From Acidobacteria bacterium AH-259-G07 (GTDB lineage Bacteria; Acidobacteriota; UBA6911; RPQK01; JADFOI01): DNA of 7,086 nt. Shown in pieces: positions 4,153 through 7,086 of this stretch. The position numbers and the translations under genes were made by a program. The first letter of the stretch is position 1, and each line of letters begins with the position of its first letter. The notes below the pieces were generated by a model. That model worked only from the letters and a program-made list of their open reading frames with translations. It ran no database searches and was not told the DNA's origin. The stretch is taken from the NCBI GenBank assembly GCA_027717925.1, contig JALLON010000138.1, positions 1-7,086 of the forward strand, written 5' to 3'.

Positions 4153-7086
4153 ATGTGGCAGAAAGAAAATACTTCCGCCCGAAAAGGGCTTTCCCTCCTT
4201 TGTTCTCTTCTTTGTAGCCTGTTCGCTATACAAGCGCCATTGTGGGCGCAGGAAACGAAAAGCGAAGTCAGGCTGGTGGTCAAAAATCCTCCGACTGATC
4301 TTCCTGCTGGGCGCACAATCGTGGCGCTGAGCCGACTTCTCGACTACAAGACGAAAGTGAGTCAAGGGTGCCAAGGTGGTGCGGGTACTCACCACGTCCA
4401 CGCTGCAAATGCTGCAGGTCTCAGGATTGACAGTCAGGTCCTTTTGTCGCAAGGACCTTATGGGAATCCGGATCCGTCAGGTTGTGGTTATGGCAAGACG
4501 ATGGCACCTGAACACGTGGGCACGGATGGCGATGACACCTTTATTGTGGATTCGGAAAACGATTGGCTGAACGGGCTCTTGGGTGATGATCGGCTGGATG
4601 GCGGTGGCGGCAACGACCACATCCACGGTGGGAAAGGTAAGGACGCCTTATACGGGGGCAGTGGCAACGACACTCTCATCGGCGGCCCAGGCACAGACAC
4701 CCTGCTCGGCCAGGAAGGCCATGACCGCTTGGATGGCGGGGACGATGAGGACGTGCTACAGGGCGGCAGCGGCGACGATATCCTAGAGGGCGGGGGCGGC
4801 AATGACTGGTTCTTCGGGGACGACGGCAAAGACTTCCTACTCGGTAGGGACGGCAGCGACACCTTGATGGGGGGAAAGGGCAACGACGACCTTCACGGCG
4901 GGGAAGACAACGACCTCCTGGAGGGCGGGGACGGCGAGGACAGGCTTGACGGCGGAGGCGGCGCAGACAGGCTGGATGGAGAGGCCGGTAACGACACTCT
5001 GATGGGAGGCAACGGTGACGACACTCTAGACGGCGGGGACGACAAGGACACCCTGATGGGAGGCGAGGGTAACGATGACCTGGATGGCGGGGACGACCAC
5101 GACCTCCTGGAGGGCGGGCCTGGCAACGACAAGTTGGCTGGTTGGGATGGCAACGACACCTTGATCGGGGGTGACGGTGAGGACATCCTCAGGGGCGGAG
5201 ATGGCAGCGACATGCTGCTCGGCGGGGTCGGCACCGACTGGCTGCATGGTGGCGACGGCAATGACACCCTGGGCGGCGGGCCCGGTGACGACACTCTGCT
5301 TGGCTGGGACGGCAATGACCGGCTCTTTGGAGACATTGGCAACGACACCCTTCAGGGCGGGTTCGGCAACGACTACTTGTTCGGTGGCAACAATAACGAC
5401 ATCCTGCAGGGCGAGTTGGGTAAGGACTTCCTGGAAGGCGGGGACGGGGACGATACCCTGCTGGGAGGCATCGATACCGACACTTTGATGGCCGGCGACG
5501 GCGACGATTCGATTATGCTCAGGAGAGGGGATATCAGCAGTGATCAGAACGAGAATGTCGATGGCGGGGACGGTACCGACACGCTGATCTTGAACGGCTT
5601 TAATCAGGGCCACATTTCGGGCTCACCGCTCATGTCTACCGAGACCAGCCAAGGTAGTTCCCCTACCCAAGGAAACAAATTGACCCTCTCGGACCCGCTG
5701 ACGGGGGGGACGTACACTGTCTCCAACGTGGAGCAAATCCGGCACTCGCATTTCTTTGCCCAAATCGGCAAGGGAGCGAACCTGCCTGCTTCCTTTCTTT
5801 TCACCAACCCTTCTACAAGCGAAACCAGCAGCGGTAGAATCGATTTCTACACAGACGACGGCAAACCCTTGTCCCTGTCCATCAACGGCAATCCCACTCA
5901 AAGCACTTTCGAGTTCAGCGTTCCGCCCCTGGGCGGTATCGAGCTGAGGAGCGACGGCCGGGGCGAACTCGTGAGTGGAGCAGCCCAGGTTTATGTCGAC
6001 CGGCCCTTGGGAGGCATGGTTCGTTCTGCTTTCGGCGAATTAGGGATTGCAGCCGCCGGGGAAAGCCCACTGATGGACGCTTTCATCATGCCGGTGGAAA
6101 TCGACGCAGTAAGCGGTCTGGGCACCGGCGTAGCCCTCACCAACGTAGGTGTTGAAAGCACCCTGAAACTGACCTTGTATGATCTGGAAGGTGCGGAGCT
6201 TGAGGCGACCGAAATTGATGTACCCACTAACGGGCACCTTGTTCGCTCTGTCCAGGAGCTTTTCCCGGATTTTCGCGATTTCCAGGGCACGTTGACGGTT
6301 GAGGGCGGGTCAATGGCTGCTACGGCCCTTCAAACCGCGTTACAACCTGGGCAGCTGACCACTCTGCCTGTCATTCCCTTTGCGCCGCAGGAGTCGATGG
6401 CCAACAAGCCAGTCGGCGAGGAGACAATGCTGGTGGGCCAGACGCTGCACTTTCCTTTGTTTGGTAAAGGGGACAACTTTGTTTCCTCACTCTTTTTAAT
6501 CAACTCTTCCTTCGCCAAACGGGCAAAAGGGACCCTGGCCTTTTTTGACCAGGAAGGAAAGAGTTTGGCCATTGCCGTAAATGAGCTGGCCCCTTCCACG
6601 AATATTCCCTTTGACATTGCACCGCGAGGGGCAGCCGTCTTTACGACCAAAGGTCAGGACTCGATCACAGTTGGCTCGGTACGGACCAGGGCAAGTGAAG
6701 GAGTTGTGGGGGGGGTCTTACGTCTGGAGTTCCCGGCGGTGGGGGTAGTTGGAGTGGGATCCAGTGCTCCCGTTGCCGGCCTGATCTTGCCGGTTAGGCG
6801 CGACGCAGAGACCAAAGTGAACACCCAGGTTGTCGTTAGTTCCACGCAGCCGGAGGTCACACTCAAGCTGGCGCTGCGCAATGCGAAAGGGATTGAGGTC
6901 CCCGGAGGAACCGCCCAGGTTCAGCTCCCCGCCAACGGGCACATTGCCGGCTTTATCGACCAGCTTTTTCCGGATGCGGACACGACCGACTTCCAAGGTA
7001 CCATGACAGTGACCGCGCAGGGTGGGACCATCGCCGCCTTGGCCCTCCAGATTGGAAGCGAACCTAACCAATTCATGGCCCTGCCG
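4153..7086 (+). CDS. Large exported RTX calcium-binding repeat protein, 3' end beyond window
   Basis: The frame is open for 978 codons to the window edge, so the C-terminus is missing. The next in-frame stop upstream is at 4084-4086 and no ATG, GTG or TTG lies between it and 4153, so this start is firm; GGTGAGG precedes it. Residues 1-32 are a Sec signal peptide (hydrophobic 13-30, PLWA then QE). Residues 33-122 are an unassigned region with C73, HHVH at 80-83 and C111. Residues 123-455 are 37 uninterrupted RTX nonapeptides (GGxGxDxLx), with a last degenerate one at about 471-480 (GGDGTDTLI). Residues 533-739 and 766-978 are two copies of a beta-rich, Ig-like-looking module, each with NGH, LFPD and DFQGT motifs. 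RTX arrays fold as calcium-dependent beta-rolls outside the cell. No catalytic domain is recognisable. Adhesin, surface-layer or matrix component are reasonable guesses, not shown. It is divergent from the DUF1800/DUF1501/CHRD operon. Confidence 0.92.
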   Translation, partial: MWQKENTSARKGLSLLCSLLCSLFAIQAPLWAQETKSEVRLVVKNPPTDLPAGRTIVALSRLLDYKTKVSQGCQGGAGTHHVHAANAAGLRIDSQVLLSQGPYGNPDPSGCGYGKTMAPEHVGTDGDDTFIVDSENDWLNGLLGDDRLDGGGGNDHIHGGKGKDALYGGSGNDTLIGGPGTDTLLGQEGHDRLDGGDDEDVLQGGSGDDILEGGGGNDWFFGDDGKDFLLGRDGSDTLMGGKGNDDLHGGEDNDLLEGGDGEDRLDGGGGADRLDGEAGNDTLMGGNGDDTLDGGDDKDTLMGGEGNDDLDGGDDHDLLEGGPGNDKLAGWDGNDTLIGGDGEDILRGGDGSDMLLGGVGTDWLHGGDGNDTLGGGPGDDTLLGWDGNDRLFGDIGNDTLQGGFGNDYLFGGNNNDILQGELGKDFLEGGDGDDTLLGGIDTDTLMAGDGDDSIMLRRGDISSDQNENVDGGDGTDTLILNGFNQGHISGSPLMSTETSQGSSPTQGNKLTLSDPLTGGTYTVSNVEQIRHSHFFAQIGKGANLPASFLFTNPSTSETSSGRIDFYTDDGKPLSLSINGNPTQSTFEFSVPPLGGIELRSDGRGELVSGAAQVYVDRPLGGMVRSAFGELGIAAAGESPLMDAFIMPVEIDAVSGLGTGVALTNVGVESTLKLTLYDLEGAELEATEIDVPTNGHLVRSVQELFPDFRDFQGTLTVEGGSMAATALQTALQPGQLTTLPVIPFAPQESMANKPVGEETMLVGQTLHFPLFGKGDNFVSSLFLINSSFAKRAKGTLAFFDQEGKSLAIAVNELAPSTNIPFDIAPRGAAVFTTKGQDSITVGSVRTRASEGVVGGVLRLEFPAVGVVGVGSSAPVAGLILPVRRDAETKVNTQVVVSSTQPEVTLKLALRNAKGIEVPGGTAQVQLPANGHIAGFIDQLFPDADTTDFQGTMTVTAQGGTIAALALQIGSEPNQFMALP
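4519..5517 (+). repeat. 37-unit RTX (hemolysin-type calcium-binding) array, 27-bp period
   Basis: The array is 999 bp, exactly 37 units of 27 bp, with no insertion or break of register. Each unit encodes a nonapeptide close to GGxGxDxLx. By my reading Asp at position 6 is present in all 37 units and position 8 is always Leu, Ile or Phe. Gly at position 4 is replaced by Asp, Asn or Glu in seven units (2, 9, 15, 20, 22, 33 and 36), giving forms such as GGDDxD and GGNNND. The first two units (GTDGDDTFI, VDSENDWLN) and the last (AGDGDDSIM) are the most divergent, as expected at array edges. Units 13-16 and 20-23 resemble each other as blocks. The known role of such arrays is calcium binding and calcium-driven folding into a parallel beta-roll. 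Confidence 0.95.
5749..6369 (+). repeat. C-terminal module, copy A (residues 533-739 of the RTX protein)
   Basis: This is the first copy of a roughly 207-residue protein module. It starts HFFAQIGKGANLPASFLF and continues with alternating beta-strand-like segments (IDFYTDDGKPLSL, LKLTLYDLEGAEL). It then carries NGHLVRSVQELFPD and DFQGTLTVEGG and ends at LTTLP. Internally it looks like two smaller Ig-like domains, with the boundary around residue 635. The assignment as a repeat rests on its clear alignment with the next copy, not on a database match. Confidence 0.8.
6448..7086 (+). repeat. C-terminal module, copy B (residues 766-978 of the RTX protein)
   Basis: This is the second copy of the module, aligned with copy A over its whole length: HFPLFGKGDNFVSSLFL against HFFAQIGKGANLPASFLF, FFDQEGKSL against FYTDDGKPL, NGHIAGFIDQLFPD against NGHLVRSVQELFPD, DFQGTMTV against DFQGTLTV, and FMALP against LTTLP at the end. 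It closes almost exactly at the window edge, so further copies or a C-terminal sorting domain may follow. A run of eight G bases at 6708-6715 lies inside this copy. Confidence 0.8.

Noticed and set aside
4114..4452. Minus-strand frames of 112 and 62 codons over the beginning of the RTX gene
   Set aside because: They overlap the signal peptide and N-terminal coding region of the RTX protein and show no domain or signal of their own.
4780..4800. G-quadruplex in the G-rich array strand
   Set aside because: G-runs are frequent, but four well-spaced runs of three or more within a short span are not convincing, and the bias follows from the Gly/Asp codons.
4519..5517. Regular short repeats resembling a CRISPR array
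   Set aside because: The 27-bp period is continuous coding sequence with degenerate units and no unique spacers; the translation is a clear RTX array.
4488..5613. Long minus-strand frames rich in Pro/Ser or Val/Ala opposite the RTX array (4488-4883, 4893-5348, 5026-5613)
   Set aside because: They are antisense readings of the 27-bp coding repeat, which keeps frames open periodically. They lack ribosome binding sites and family signatures, while the plus-strand frame is continuous and recognisable.
5604..7071. Minus-strand frames opposite the C-terminal modules
   Set aside because: The plus strand carries a continuous frame with two mutually alignable modules; the antisense frames have no matching support.

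Overview
The window reads as a bacterial chromosome fragment with genes for exported or surface proteins only. Three genes on the minus strand (DUF1800, DUF1501 and CHRD families, in that transcription order) look like one operon. A single very long gene on the plus strand leaves divergently from the same intergenic region and runs off the right edge. No tRNA, rRNA, mobile element, integrase or CRISPR array is visible. The organism is probably a GC-moderate, free-living Gram-negative-type bacterium. The DUF1800/DUF1501 pairing occurs in Acidobacteriota, Planctomycetota, Verrucomicrobiota and some Proteobacteria. The NGH...LFPD...DFQGT type C-terminal modules of the plus-strand protein make me lean towards Acidobacteriota or a related uncultured lineage; this is an inference from memory of such proteins, not a search.

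Layout: 1-128 is the 3' flank of the minus-strand operon, with no gene. 129-653 (-) is a secreted CHRD-domain protein. 722-1957 (-) is a Tat-exported DUF1501 protein. 2012-3883 (-) is a Sec-exported DUF1800 protein; its start was chosen from a strong ribosome binding site. 3884-4152 is a divergent regulatory region with one recognisable sigma70-type promoter per strand and a short repeated motif near both. 4153-7086 (+) is an uninterrupted 978-codon reading frame without a stop inside the window. It encodes a Sec signal peptide, a short Cys/His-containing N-terminal segment, 37 consecutive calcium-binding RTX nonapeptides in perfect register, and two tandem copies of a roughly 210-residue C-terminal module.

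How the genes may work together: DUF1501 (predicted alkaline-phosphatase-like fold) and DUF1800 are a conserved pair of unknown function, here exported by two different routes (Tat and Sec) and followed by a CHRD protein. The divergent neighbour is a purely structural, repeat-built exported protein. A shared intergenic region with related motifs near both promoters suggests, without proving, that the operon and the RTX protein are co-regulated and act together outside the cytoplasm. The most unusual object is the RTX protein: an N-terminal Sec signal instead of type I secretion alone, an unbroken 37-unit array, no recognisable enzyme domain, and poly-G tracts within the gene.
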